Positions 18,817 to 27,741 of a DNA stretch of 64,000 nt are shown one piece after another. How positions within the stretch are numbered: the stretch's first letter is position 1; every line of letters begins with the position of its first letter. The stretch spans positions 310,001 through 374,000 of the forward strand of contig NZ_JPRH01000004.1 in the NCBI RefSeq assembly GCF_000737705.1. Direction: 5' to 3'. The position numbers were made by a program, and so were the translations under genes. Below the pieces are notes generated by a model. It was not told where the DNA came from. It saw nothing but the letters and a program-made list of their open reading frames with translations, and did not search any database. Source of the stretch: Chryseobacterium soli. GTDB lineage: Bacteria; Bacteroidota; Bacteroidia; Flavobacteriales; Weeksellaceae.

Positions 18817-19935
18817 ATGCATCAATTTACTATAGGAATAGAGGAAGAATATCAAATTATTGATGTTGAGAGCAGAGACTTAATATCTCATGTTTCGAAA
18901 ATTATTGAAGGTGGAAAAGCCGTTTTAAGTGAAAATTTAAAACATGAAATGCACGAATCCATGATAGAAATGGAAACGGGCATCTGTCAGAATATTCAGG
19001 AAGCCAGGGCTGAGCTTACGAATTTAAGAAGACACCTTATCAACACAGCCCATGGGCAAGGCCTACGCGTTTCAGGAGGTGGAACGCATCCGTTTTCAAA
19101 CTGGGAACACAATACCATCACCGATGGTGAGCGTTACAACAAGATTGTAGATGATATGGGTGATGTAGCCCGCGGAAATCTTATTTTCGGATTACATGTT
19201 CATATTGGTATCCCCAACCGTGAAGAAGGCGTAAGGATTCAGAATGTCATGCGCTATTTTCTTCCTCATGTGTATGCCCTTTCTACGAATTCACCTTTCT
19301 GGATTGGCAGAAATACAGGTTTTAAATCGTACAGACAGGAAATTTTCGTAAAGTTTCCAAGAACGGGAATTCCGAGCTATTTTAATTCTTTAGCCGAATT
19401 TGACAGCTATGTTGAGCTTCTGGTAAAAACAGGAACAATCGATAATGCCAAAAAAATATGGTGGGATTTAAGAGTACATCCATTCTACCCTACTATTGAA
19501 TTCAGAATCTGCGATATGCCGTTAAGAATTGATGAAACGGTTTGTATGGCTGCCATTATGCAAAGTTTAGTGGCAAAAATCTATAAGCTTCATCAGCAAA
19601 ATCTAAGTTTCAGAAGCTATAGAAGACTGTTATTGAATGAAAACAAATGGAGAGCCTCTAAAAGCGGAATTGAAGCTCATCTGATAGACTTTGGTAAAGA
19701 AGAATCTGTGCCTTATCCGGACTTACTGAAAGAGCTTCTTGAATTTATTGATGATGTGGTAGACGATCTTGGATGCAGAGAAGAAGTGAATTATGCATGG
19801 ACCATTTTAGAAAATGGAACAGGTGCCGACAGACAGCTTAAAATCTTCAAAGAAACAGGCGATCTGACTAAGGTTGTGGACTATATGATTTCAGAAACTG
19901 AGTATGGCATAACGCATGGTGAAACTGCTTCATAA
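18817..19935 (+). CDS. GCS2/YbdK-type carboxylate-amine ligase
   Basis: A 372-residue protein of the glutamate-cysteine ligase 2 family, which has the glutamine-synthetase fold. The start MHQFTIGIEEEYQIID carries the conserved GxEEEY metal/ATP motif; HESMIEMETGICQN, GGGTHPFSNW, GLHVHIGI and EFRICDMPLR follow in the usual order. E. coli YbdK has weak gamma-glutamylcysteine synthetase activity, while relatives work in mycothiol, ergothioneine and other amide-forming pathways. The presence of ATP-grasp enzymes on both sides favours a dedicated biosynthetic step rather than bulk glutathione synthesis, since no glutathione synthetase (gshB) partner is recognised. Gaps of 36 and 35 bases tie it into the operon. 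Confidence 0.9.
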   Translation: MHQFTIGIEEEYQIIDVESRDLISHVSKIIEGGKAVLSENLKHEMHESMIEMETGICQNIQEARAELTNLRRHLINTAHGQGLRVSGGGTHPFSNWEHNTITDGERYNKIVDDMGDVARGNLIFGLHVHIGIPNREEGVRIQNVMRYFLPHVYALSTNSPFWIGRNTGFKSYRQEIFVKFPRTGIPSYFNSLAEFDSYVELLVKTGTIDNAKKIWWDLRVHPFYPTIEFRICDMPLRIDETVCMAAIMQSLVAKIYKLHQQNLSFRSYRRLLLNENKWRASKSGIEAHLIDFGKEESVPYPDLLKELLEFIDDVVDDLGCREEVNYAWTILENGTGADRQLKIFKETGDLTKVVDYMISETEYGITHGETAS

Positions 19936-19970
19936 TATTTTTGATAACTTTGTAAAAAATATGAAGTAGT

Positions 19971-20804
19971 ATGAAGGATATTCGAATTGCCTTATTGGAT
20001 ATGAACAACAACCATGTCAATCAGGGTTTTAGAAACATCAAAGAAATTTCCGAAGCGTTTAAAGAAATTTCCGAGGAACAGGTAAGCATTGATATATTTG
20101 ATGTACGATATAAAAATGAGATCCCCAATGTGGAAGATTTTGATATTTTCATCTCATCAGGCGGCCCGGGAAACCCACACAGGGAAGGCCATGAATGGGA
20201 AGATAAATTTGCAGGCTTCCTGGATGAAGTGTACAGCCACAATCAATATAATGATGATAAAAAATATTTGTTTTTAATCTGTCATTCATTTCAACTGGCA
20301 AGTATTCATTGGGAATTGGGAAATATCTGTAAAAGAAAATCGTATTCTTTTGGCGTAATGCCGGTCCATAAAACGGAAGAAGGAAACCAGGAGTTTTTAT
20401 TTAAAAATCTTCCGGATCCTTTTTATGCAGTGGATTCAAGAGCATTTCAATTTATTGAGCCTAATCAGGAACGATTTGAGGAATTGGGAATGAAGATTAC
20501 AGCTATTGAAAAATTCCGTCCTCATATCAATTTGGAAAGAGCCGTAATGGCGATTCGTTTTTCCGATGAAATATTTGGAACTCAATTTCACCCTGAAGCA
20601 GATCCTCAAGGCATGATTGAGAATCTGAAAGATGAGAAAAACAGAGATGCCATGATCGAAAACTTTGGAATGGAAAAATATCTTGAAACCGTTGATAGAA
20701 TGGATGATGAAGATAAAATAATCCTGACAAGAAGCCAGATTCTTCCAAGATTTTTGCAATCTGCAAAAAAAAAGATTCTGAAAGGAGCTGAAGCAATGGT
20801 TTAA
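19971..20804 (+). CDS. Class I glutamine amidotransferase-like protein
   Basis: A 277-residue class I GATase domain with an extra C-terminal tail. The triad is present: Cys104 in LICHSFQLA, His207 and Glu209 in TQFHPEAD; SSGGPG at about 62-67 forms the oxyanion region. The nucleophile elbow ICHSF is unusual compared with the common GxCxG, lacking both glycines, so glutaminase activity is plausible but not certain; gamma-glutamyl peptide hydrolysis is the alternative. The last 50 residues (RSQILPRFLQSAKKKIL) form a basic helix. A -7 box TAACTTTG at 19945-19952 may give an extra internal promoter. It is the last gene before a hairpin terminator. Confidence 0.83.
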   Translation: MKDIRIALLDMNNNHVNQGFRNIKEISEAFKEISEEQVSIDIFDVRYKNEIPNVEDFDIFISSGGPGNPHREGHEWEDKFAGFLDEVYSHNQYNDDKKYLFLICHSFQLASIHWELGNICKRKSYSFGVMPVHKTEEGNQEFLFKNLPDPFYAVDSRAFQFIEPNQERFEELGMKITAIEKFRPHINLERAVMAIRFSDEIFGTQFHPEADPQGMIENLKDEKNRDAMIENFGMEKYLETVDRMDDEDKIILTRSQILPRFLQSAKKKILKGAEAMV

Positions 20805-20842
20805 AAACGAATGAACATTACAATAACAACCTAATGATACCT

Positions 20843-20868
20843 AATCGAGCAATTTTGCTCGATTTTTT
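20843..20868 (+). terminator. Rho-independent terminator after the amidotransferase
   Basis: A 10-bp stem AATCGAGCAA / TTGCTCGATT (20843-20852 and 20855-20864) is followed by a T run. With a 2-base loop on paper the inner pairs will open to a normal tetraloop. It separates the five-gene ligase operon from the ATP-grasp-like gene at 20890, at least partly. Confidence 0.8.
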
Positions 20869-20889
20869 TAAAATCACAAAGAAAAAAAT

Positions 20890-22068
20890 ATGATTCCAAC
20901 ATACAGAAAACAATTTAATCAGGACTTTTCACAGGAAAAATACAGTCAGCTTAAAGAGATCTTACGACAAAAAAGCGGTCTGGAACCGGGATTCAGAGTT
21001 TCTGAAAGCCCTATTTTTCTTACCCAGGAGTTTAAACATAAATTGATCGATGCCACAGAAAGTATTATCGATCAGATCAAAGCTCTTCCTGTTGAACTCC
21101 TTCAAAAAGCAGTTCCTGAAAACTGTAAAGTTCCTAATGATACCGCTCAGCCTCATTTTTTCACCATAGATTTTGGTATCTGCAGCAATGAAAAAGGAGA
21201 AGTAGAACCACAGCTGATTGAGCTTCAGGCTTTTCCTTCCCTGTATGCTTTTCAGAAAGCTTATGAGGAAACCTTTTGCGAAGTGTATCCGTTTCTGGAT
21301 GAAATTAAAAATCCAATGTCTCCTGAAGATTTCAAAAATTACCTGAAAGAAGTTATAGTTGGCGATGAAAATCCGGAAAATGTAGTCCTTCTGGAGATCT
21401 TTCCGGAAAAGCAGAAAACCGCTATTGATTTTGCTTTTACCGAAAAATTATTGGGAATACCAACCGTCTGTCTGACAAAAATAAAGAAGGAAGGCAGAAA
21501 ATTATATTATGACAACAATGGGACTCTTACCCAAATCAAAAGAATCTACAACAGAGTTATTTTTGATGAATTAGACAAAATCCCCAATCTTACCACTGAG
21601 TTTGATTTCCGTGATGAGGTGGATGTACAATGGATCACGCATCCTAATTGGTTTTTTAAAATTTCAAAATTTCTCCTGCCGTTACTGCATCATCAATATG
21701 TTCCGAAAAGTTATTTTCTGCATGAGTTTCCATCTGATGAAAAACTGGAAGATTTTGTTTTAAAACCATTGTTTTCGTTTGCAGGAAGCGGTGTGAATTT
21801 GAATCCTACACAGGAAATTACAGATGCGATTTCAGATAAAGAAAATTATATTCTTCAAAGGAAAGTAAGTTATTCCCCTATTTTTGAAGATATCAACGGA
21901 GAATTTTCAAAAGCAGAAATCCGTTTGCTCTATATCTGGAGAGAAAATGATGAACGCCCTATTCTATTGGAAAACCTGGGAAGAATGACAAAAGCAGCCA
22001 TGGTAAATGTAGATTTTAATAAGAAAGATGCAATATGGATTGGCAGTTCTAATGTATTTTTCGGATAG
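20890..22068 (+). CDS. Divergent ATP-grasp-like protein
   Basis: A 392-residue soluble protein. The second half looks like an ATP-grasp core: DFVLKPLFSFAGSGVNLNP (Lys and glycine loop near residue 287), NYILQRKVSYSPIF (hinge strand), AEIRLLYIWRE and PILLENLGRMTKAAMVNVDFN, where Glu and Asn could hold metal. The N-terminal part (HFFTIDFGICSNEKGEVEPQLIELQAFPS) contains a second acidic strand pair that is reminiscent of glutathionylspermidine-synthetase-like or circularly permuted ATP-grasps. I am unsure of the subfamily. It follows the ligase operon on the same strand, 85 bases after the amidotransferase and beyond a terminator hairpin, so it may be expressed at a different level. The start MIPTYRKQFN is the only good one. 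Confidence 0.65.
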   Translation: MIPTYRKQFNQDFSQEKYSQLKEILRQKSGLEPGFRVSESPIFLTQEFKHKLIDATESIIDQIKALPVELLQKAVPENCKVPNDTAQPHFFTIDFGICSNEKGEVEPQLIELQAFPSLYAFQKAYEETFCEVYPFLDEIKNPMSPEDFKNYLKEVIVGDENPENVVLLEIFPEKQKTAIDFAFTEKLLGIPTVCLTKIKKEGRKLYYDNNGTLTQIKRIYNRVIFDELDKIPNLTTEFDFRDEVDVQWITHPNWFFKISKFLLPLLHHQYVPKSYFLHEFPSDEKLEDFVLKPLFSFAGSGVNLNPTQEITDAISDKENYILQRKVSYSPIFEDINGEFSKAEIRLLYIWRENDERPILLENLGRMTKAAMVNVDFNKKDAIWIGSSNVFFG

Positions 22069-22093
22069 ACATATCGATTAAACCCAATAAATC

Positions 22094-22552
22094 ATGGAAG
22101 AAAAATCTGATTTTAAAGAGTTTGACACCCAAAAGAACCCACTCACCAGAAAAAGCCTTTTACCCGGCTGGATTAAGTTTTTCTCGTGGTTCTTCTTACT
22201 TGTTGGAACAGCAGGTATTTTAATACTTGCCGTTGGCTTTTTCCTGAATGATACCACCCTCTCCCTATACGGATTGAAAACCGAACAGCCATACTCGATA
22301 ACAGGCTTCATCGTATGTTATTTATATATTTTTAAAGGTATTGTATCATACGGGCTTTTGTTTGAGAAGAAATGGGCTCCTGTAGCAGCTATCATTGATG
22401 CTGTATTAGGGATTATAATCTGTATCCTTATGATGGCGGTTGTTCCGTTTATATCAGAAACAATACACTTTACCATCAGGCTTGAGCTGATACCGCTCTA
22501 TTATTATATAACAAAGATGCTGGAAATCAGAAAAACCTGGATCAATATATAA
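22094..22552 (+). CDS. Small integral membrane protein, unknown function
   Basis: A 152-residue protein with a charged N-terminal tail of about 25 residues and four likely membrane segments, near residues 27-50, 68-88, 95-117 and 125-142. I recognise no family. It starts 25 bases after the ATP-grasp-like gene, on the same strand, and ends at a hairpin terminator, so the two genes are likely one transcript. Its topology would fit a helper or sensor membrane protein, but nothing shows transport or catalysis. Confidence 0.65.
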   Translation: MEEKSDFKEFDTQKNPLTRKSLLPGWIKFFSWFFLLVGTAGILILAVGFFLNDTTLSLYGLKTEQPYSITGFIVCYLYIFKGIVSYGLLFEKKWAPVAAIIDAVLGIIICILMMAVVPFISETIHFTIRLELIPLYYYITKMLEIRKTWINI

Positions 22553-22558
22553 CAGTAC

Positions 22559-22587
22559 AAACCTTCGGAAATCCGGAGGTTTTTTTA
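22559..22587 (+). terminator. Rho-independent terminator
   Basis: Stem AACCTTCGGA / TCCGGAGGTT (22560-22569 and 22572-22581, one mismatch) followed by a run of seven T. It ends the transcript carrying the ATP-grasp-like and membrane-protein genes. The 200 bases that follow, up to 22786, hold nothing else I can identify. Confidence 0.8.
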
Positions 22588-22786
22588 TGACCTGAATATA
22601 TTTTAAAATCTTCTACAATCTATTTGGAGAGGAAATCATGAAATGCTATATTGCTTAAAGATTTAAGAAATAACAAAACGTCTTTCATGAATAAACTTCA
22701 ACAGGAAGGATGCAATTGGATGAGTAATTCTTTTTACATTTTTTGAAATGAATCAGTAAATAATTTTAACCAAACCCAATCACAAC

Positions 22787-24310
22787 ATGGTAATTTTAAC
22801 AAACGTTTTTTTTGACCCTACCAGCACTATACCAGATGCTCCAATTGTTAATTTAATTGATAGTTATACACTGGAAAATACTGTATATCAACAAACTACC
22901 AGTATACCTCCAATTATAGATGGTATTATCTATAGAAAAAGAGGAAATGTTTATTATGTCCGAAGATTTACAGGCGATGTCAATGCAGGCTGGTTCAACC
23001 TCATACCGGGAGAAATTTACACCAATCAACTGCAACATGCCGTAGATACGGCCAAATCATTAGGTAAAAATTTATTTATCCCTGCAGGAAGCTATGCACC
23101 GCAGCAGGTTACTAAAGTTCCCAATAATTTTAAAATTATTGGCGCGGGTGCTGGTATCACTGTATTTGACAATCAATGGATTCCAACTACTGAAGGCGTA
23201 TTTGAAAATCTGGAAACTGATGTTTTCGCTGGATTTTCATTAGAAGGTATTAGTTTCATTAAGAATCCAAGGCCTATTACTATTAATGTCCTTCCTATTT
23301 TAGGAGGAATAGAACGGTGCAACTTTAAAAATATTTATGTTCAGGGTGCAGAGTACTTTCTAAAAACAAACAGACTATTCCAGGCTTCTGAATTGGAAAA
23401 TATTTTTATAGATGTTTGTGATATAGGATTTATTTTTGAAAATATGGGCAACAATCACAATTACTTTAAGAATATAACTTTTTCAAGATGTAAAAAAGCT
23501 CTAACTATGACTAAAGGTGAAAGCAATAAATTTATTAACTGCCGAATCGAAGGGTTTTACAACGATGCTTTACCTTCAGTATCAGAGTTCCCCCAACTCT
23601 ATTTCGATAATGTTTCTACCACTAATTTTGATAGTTGTTATTTTGAAAGTATAAATCCGAAAATTTTAGAGGAAGTCAATAGCCGAAATAGTATTTCTTT
23701 TACAAATTGTCATTTCACAGGCGCTCAAGAGGTTGAGCGTGGACCATGGAAAAGTTTCATCTTCGAAAGTGACGGTATCTTAGAATTTAGAAATTGCGAA
23801 TTTGGAGAAATAGAACCGATCTTCAACTGTAAAACATTTATTAATAATTATTCGGAAAGAAATTTTTCTTCGATTAATTTCACTGAAAGAAGCCCACAAA
23901 GAAAAAGATTCAGCACTCCTAATTATGGCTGTGGAAACGGAGGTCTAAAAAACCTATTTTTCTTACATCTTCCTACCAATGATCTGAAAGACAACTCCTT
24001 ATACATTATTAAAATTACAGTTTTCAGAGCAGAATTTGCATCAAACGGAGTCGGAAATATAACAGAAAAACAATATATCATTTCAGGGAACTTTATTGGC
24101 GCAGCAGTTGACCATAGCATTGAGCAAACATTTTTAAAAGGAGAAGACAAACTTACCGTTACATCAGAATCCGTAAACAGCGGGTTATTAATCAGCTGTA
24201 ATATATCAACTACTTTTGAACCGACAGAACGATTTGTAGACCTATTTTCTTACAGCGTAGAAATGGATATTGTCAATAACAGCAATCATCTTTTATTGGA
24301 TATTTATTAA
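22787..24310 (+). CDS. Right-handed beta-helix protein, pectate-lyase/tailspike-like
   Basis: A 507-residue protein. Residues 75-110 show the common start of a pectate-lyase-3/tailspike fold (LQHAVDTAKSLGKNLFIPAGSY then NNFKIIGAGAGITVFD). From about 130 to 370 there are repeated short coils with NCxF/CxF patterns (FINCRIEGF, NFDSCYFESI, SFTNCHFTGA, EFRNCEFGEI), as in parallel beta-helices. The C-terminal 120 residues are a separate beta domain. No signal peptide or T9SS tail is seen, unusual for a polysaccharide-active protein of this phylum and more like phage tailspikes. It stands alone, without other phage genes. Sequence looks more AT-rich than its neighbours. Substrate and role are unknown. 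Confidence 0.7.
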   Translation: MVILTNVFFDPTSTIPDAPIVNLIDSYTLENTVYQQTTSIPPIIDGIIYRKRGNVYYVRRFTGDVNAGWFNLIPGEIYTNQLQHAVDTAKSLGKNLFIPAGSYAPQQVTKVPNNFKIIGAGAGITVFDNQWIPTTEGVFENLETDVFAGFSLEGISFIKNPRPITINVLPILGGIERCNFKNIYVQGAEYFLKTNRLFQASELENIFIDVCDIGFIFENMGNNHNYFKNITFSRCKKALTMTKGESNKFINCRIEGFYNDALPSVSEFPQLYFDNVSTTNFDSCYFESINPKILEEVNSRNSISFTNCHFTGAQEVERGPWKSFIFESDGILEFRNCEFGEIEPIFNCKTFINNYSERNFSSINFTERSPQRKRFSTPNYGCGNGGLKNLFFLHLPTNDLKDNSLYIIKITVFRAEFASNGVGNITEKQYIISGNFIGAAVDHSIEQTFLKGEDKLTVTSESVNSGLLISCNISTTFEPTERFVDLFSYSVEMDIVNNSNHLLLDIY

Positions 24311-24365
24311 TATAATAAATCAGCAAACTGCTACATCTTTTTTACATCTGAAAACGAACAGAAAA

Positions 24366-24857
24366 ATGAATTCTACCATTATTAATATTCTAATATTTCA
24401 ACCTCTCGAATTAAAACTTTCTAATCTTGAAGCAGATCAGGAATGTAAAGAATATTACGGCTGCAGTTTTACCTTAGACCATATGCATATAAAATTCCGT
24501 ACCGCCAAGATAACACCTACCAAAACCGGACAGTTCGTTACTCTTTGGAAAAGGAATGAAAAAGGAATTACAACACCTTTTGATTGCAGTGATAAATTTG
24601 ATTTTTATTTAATTGCTGCACGTAAGGAACAAAATTTCGGAATATTCATCTTGCCGAAAGAAATCTTAATGCAAAAAGGAATTCTATCAGATGAAAAGAA
24701 AGCCGGAAAGCGTGGAATCAGGGTATATCCAACCTGGGACACCGTAGAAAGTAAACAGGCTATTGCTACCCAAAAATGGCAGGTTCAATACTTTTTGGAA
24801 TTATCTTCAAATAAAGAGCATGATCTTCAAAGAGCCAAGCTTTTATTAGCTCTATAA
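24366..24857 (+). CDS. MepB-family protein
   Basis: A 163-residue protein similar to MepB, the third product of the Staphylococcus mepRAB operon. Matching segments are KEYYGCSFTLD, RTAKITPTKTGQFVTLWKR, FDFYLIAARKE, FGIFILPKEIL and GKRGIRVYPTWD. The role of MepB itself is not established. Here it stands without a MepA efflux pump or MarR regulator. A longer reading from 24270 would overlap the beta-helix gene by 41 bases and add an unrelated 32-residue leader, so the ATG at 24366 is preferred. It ends at a perfect hairpin shared with cphA. Confidence 0.8.
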   Translation: MNSTIINILIFQPLELKLSNLEADQECKEYYGCSFTLDHMHIKFRTAKITPTKTGQFVTLWKRNEKGITTPFDCSDKFDFYLIAARKEQNFGIFILPKEILMQKGILSDEKKAGKRGIRVYPTWDTVESKQAIATQKWQVQYFLELSSNKEHDLQRAKLLLAL

Positions 24858-24863
24858 AAAAAG

Positions 24864-24895
24864 AATTCCGGCTGAACTAAAGTTCAGCCGGAATT
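24864..24895. terminator. Bidirectional terminator between the MepB gene and cphA
   Basis: Perfect 15-bp inverted repeat AATTCCGGCTGAACT / AGTTCAGCCGGAATT (24864-24878 and 24881-24895), with A run on the left and T run on the right. It serves the MepB gene from the left and cphA from the right. Confidence 0.9.
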
Positions 24896-24912
24896 TTATA
24901 ATGACTTATTTT

Positions 24913-27543
24913 CTATCCGTTTTTATCATCTTCCAGCAGTTCTCTGGCTTGATATTCCTGAACAAGATCGATCGCATTGGAAATTACATCGCTTAGAGCA
25001 GTAATAAATGTTCCGTCTTCAGCCATACCCATGGCATGTTTCAAAGCTTCAATCTCTTTAGGAATGATCTCATAGCTCACATCTCTTCCCGCTTCATTAA
25101 TACCATCTATAATCAATCCGTTGATTTCATCCTCTGTTCTTCCACGAAGATGTTTTTCATTTCTGATAATGATATAATCAAACATTCTTCCTGCGATCTT
25201 TCCACATTCTCTGATATCATTATCTCTTCGGTCTCCAACTCCTGAAATAATACCGATCTTCTTCGTAGATTCTACATTTTTAAGATAATCTTCAATAGCT
25301 TCATATCCTGCAGGATTATGAGCGAAATCGATCAGTACTTTAAAGCTTTTAAATTTGAAAATATTCAGTCTGCCCGGTGTAAGCTGTGCACTTGGAATAA
25401 ACGTTCTCAAAGAGTTTGAAATATCTTCAATTCCAAATCCCTGAAGGTAACTTGCCAAACTTGCAGCCAAAACGTTTTCAATCATGAATCTGGCCTTTCC
25501 TTCCATTGTAATCGGGAAATCTTTTGCTTTTCCGATTCTGATTTTCCAGTCTCCTTTTTTAATCGTTACAAAACCTTCTTCATATACGCAGGTAATTTTT
25601 CCTTCTTTTGCAAATTTCTTAATGTAAGGATTATTTTCATCCATACTGAAAATCGCAACATTAGACTGCAGATCATTGACTATTCTCATAGAATATTCAT
25701 CATCAGCATTCATTACACTCCACCCTGTTTTTTTAACACTGTCCAGCACTACCCTTTTAACTTTGGTTAAGTCTTTAAGGTTGTGGATATCATTCATTCC
25801 TAAATGATCCTCCTTAATATTGGTTAATACGCCAATATCACATTGTGAAAAGCCAAGTCCGGAACGAAGAATTCCACCTCTTGCAGTTTCCAGAACAGCA
25901 AATTCTACGGTAGGATCTTTCAGAACAAACTCAGCAGAAAGAGGTCCTGTAGTATCTCCTTTGGTAAGCATGGTATTTTGGATATAGATTCCGTCAGATG
26001 TTGTGAATCCTACTCTATAGCCATTATTTTTAACGATATGTGAAATTAAACGGGTTGTAGTCGTTTTACCATTGGTCCCTGTTACCGCAATAATCGGAAT
26101 GGTGAAAGGCTTTCCCTGAGGATACAGCATATCAACCACCGGAGCAGCAACGTTTCTAGGCAGGCCTTCACTTGGTGCCAGGTGCATTCTGAAACCTGGA
26201 GCTGCATTTACTTCGATAATGGCTGCACCGCTTTCTTTCAAAGGCTGTGTAAGGTTCTCCGCCATAATATCTATGCCGCATACATCCAATCCAATAATTT
26301 TGGAAATTCTTTCTGCCATCGTGATATTTTCAGGATGTACCATATCAGTAACATCAATTGAAGTACCTCCGGTTGAAAGATTGGCTGTAGATTTCAGATA
26401 CACGACTTCTCCTTTCTGAGGAACACTTTCCAGCGTATAATGAAGTTTTTCTAAAAGCTCCATCGTATCTTTATCAATGGCGATTTCAGTCAGGACATTT
26501 TCGTGCCCATACCCTCTTCTCGGATCTTTATTTTCTTTTTCGATCAGCTGGCTGATATTCATTTCTCCATCACCAACAACATGGGCAGGAACTCTTCTTG
26601 CCGCAGCAACCATTTTATTATTGATCACCAGGACTCTGAAATCGTATCCGGTGACATATTTTTCAACAATTACTTTTTTGGAATATTTCTGTGCGTGTTC
26701 CAGACCAGTTTTAGCAGCTTCCCAATCATTAACATTGATCGAGGAACCTTTTCCATGGTTTCCGTCTAAAGGTTTTAAAACGATAGGATATCCAATCTTT
26801 TTAATGACAAGATCCAGATTTTCTTCATCAACTACCAAATCTCCAATCGGAACAGGAATCGCTGCATCGTGAAGCATTTTTTTCGTCAACTCTTTATTAC
26901 AGGCAATGTCAACAGCAATAGAACTCGTATTTCCGGTGATTGTTGCCTGAAAACGCTGCTGATTAACTCCATAGCCTAATTGTACCAGAGAATTTGTTCC
27001 CAATCTGATCCATGGAATCTTTCTTGAAACTGCTTCTTCAACGATACTTCCGGTTGACGGTCCAAGACGGACACGTTCTCTTATTTCTTTTAATTTTTGA
27101 ATACAGGTATGCACATCATAATCTGTTCCTTCAATCAGAGCCTCTGCAATTTTCACGGCTTCTTCTGCCGCATAGATTCCAGCGTTTTCTTCGATATAAT
27201 CGAAAACCACATTATAAACTCCGGGTGTTTTTGTCTCTCTGGTTCTTCCAAAGCCTGTTTCCATACCGGATAAAGACTGGATTTCAAGCGCAATATGTTC
27301 AATAACATGTCCCATCCAGGTTCCGGTTTCTATTCTATGGAAGAAACCACCTTGAACCCCTTCTGAGCATCGGTGTGTAATTAAGGATGGCAATAATTTT
27401 TCGATTCTTTCTCGAAAGCCATCAATCTTATTGGTAGGGAAATTCTCCAATTCTTCAAGGTCCAACCTCATCTGTATCAACTTTTTCCTTCTTATACTCC
27501 ATATGTTTGGCCCCCTTAACGCCTGTATCTTCTCAATTTTCAT
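24913..27543 (-). CDS. cphA: Cyanophycin synthetase
   Basis: An 876-residue CphA1-type enzyme. The N-terminal domain (about 1-160) opens with MKIEKIQALRGPNIWS, the hallmark start of the family. The ATP-grasp domain follows at about 200-470, with VLKPLDGNHGKGSS and IIEVNAAPGFRMH, and adds Asp to the backbone. The Mur-ligase-like domain from about 485 has the P-loop GTNGKTTTTRL and adds Arg to the Asp side chain. The product is multi-L-arginyl-poly-aspartate, an insoluble nitrogen store. A start 48 bases upstream (27591) is open but would overlap a promoter -7 box, so 27543 is used. It diverges from cphB; the length is normal and no key motif is missing. Confidence 0.96.
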   Translation of the reverse strand: MKIEKIQALRGPNIWSIRRKKLIQMRLDLEELENFPTNKIDGFRERIEKLLPSLITHRCSEGVQGGFFHRIETGTWMGHVIEHIALEIQSLSGMETGFGRTRETKTPGVYNVVFDYIEENAGIYAAEEAVKIAEALIEGTDYDVHTCIQKLKEIRERVRLGPSTGSIVEEAVSRKIPWIRLGTNSLVQLGYGVNQQRFQATITGNTSSIAVDIACNKELTKKMLHDAAIPVPIGDLVVDEENLDLVIKKIGYPIVLKPLDGNHGKGSSINVNDWEAAKTGLEHAQKYSKKVIVEKYVTGYDFRVLVINNKMVAAARRVPAHVVGDGEMNISQLIEKENKDPRRGYGHENVLTEIAIDKDTMELLEKLHYTLESVPQKGEVVYLKSTANLSTGGTSIDVTDMVHPENITMAERISKIIGLDVCGIDIMAENLTQPLKESGAAIIEVNAAPGFRMHLAPSEGLPRNVAAPVVDMLYPQGKPFTIPIIAVTGTNGKTTTTRLISHIVKNNGYRVGFTTSDGIYIQNTMLTKGDTTGPLSAEFVLKDPTVEFAVLETARGGILRSGLGFSQCDIGVLTNIKEDHLGMNDIHNLKDLTKVKRVVLDSVKKTGWSVMNADDEYSMRIVNDLQSNVAIFSMDENNPYIKKFAKEGKITCVYEEGFVTIKKGDWKIRIGKAKDFPITMEGKARFMIENVLAASLASYLQGFGIEDISNSLRTFIPSAQLTPGRLNIFKFKSFKVLIDFAHNPAGYEAIEDYLKNVESTKKIGIISGVGDRRDNDIRECGKIAGRMFDYIIIRNEKHLRGRTEDEINGLIIDGINEAGRDVSYEIIPKEIEALKHAMGMAEDGTFITALSDVISNAIDLVQEYQARELLEDDKNG

Positions 27544-27588
27544 AATCAATTTGCATTTTTCATAGTTAACGATAACTTCTTCTAAAAT

Positions 27589-27596
27589 CAAAGATA
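27589..27596 (-). promoter_or_regulatory. Probable -7 box of cphA
   Basis: TATCTTTG on the minus strand (27596-27589) matches TAnnTTTG exactly. No clear -33 TTG is seen at the expected distance. It predicts a leader of roughly 40 bases before the cphA ATG at 27543. Confidence 0.5.
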
Positions 27597-27727
27597 ATGC
27601 AAAACCCTAAACGAAACTATACCACACTTAAGATTTCCCAAAAAAGACTAAGAATTTATTAGCAATTATAAAATCCTCATAATCAATTTAAATATGCCTT
27701 AGATTTCGCCAAATGTGAATTATTTTT

Positions 27728-27735
27728 TAAATTTG
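27728..27735 (+). promoter_or_regulatory. Probable -7 box of cphB
   Basis: TAAATTTG at 27728-27735 matches TAnnTTTG; the -33 position shows only TTTC, about 20 bases upstream. Transcription would start near 27739, within a few bases of the ATG at 27742, so the cphB mRNA would be nearly leaderless. Confidence 0.5.
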
Positions 27736-27741
27736 CACCCT

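Noticed and set aside
22787..24857. Prophage or mobile island around the beta-helix and MepB-like genes
   Set aside because: No integrase, terminase, capsid genes, attachment repeats or tRNA are visible; only the single tailspike-like fold hints at phage.
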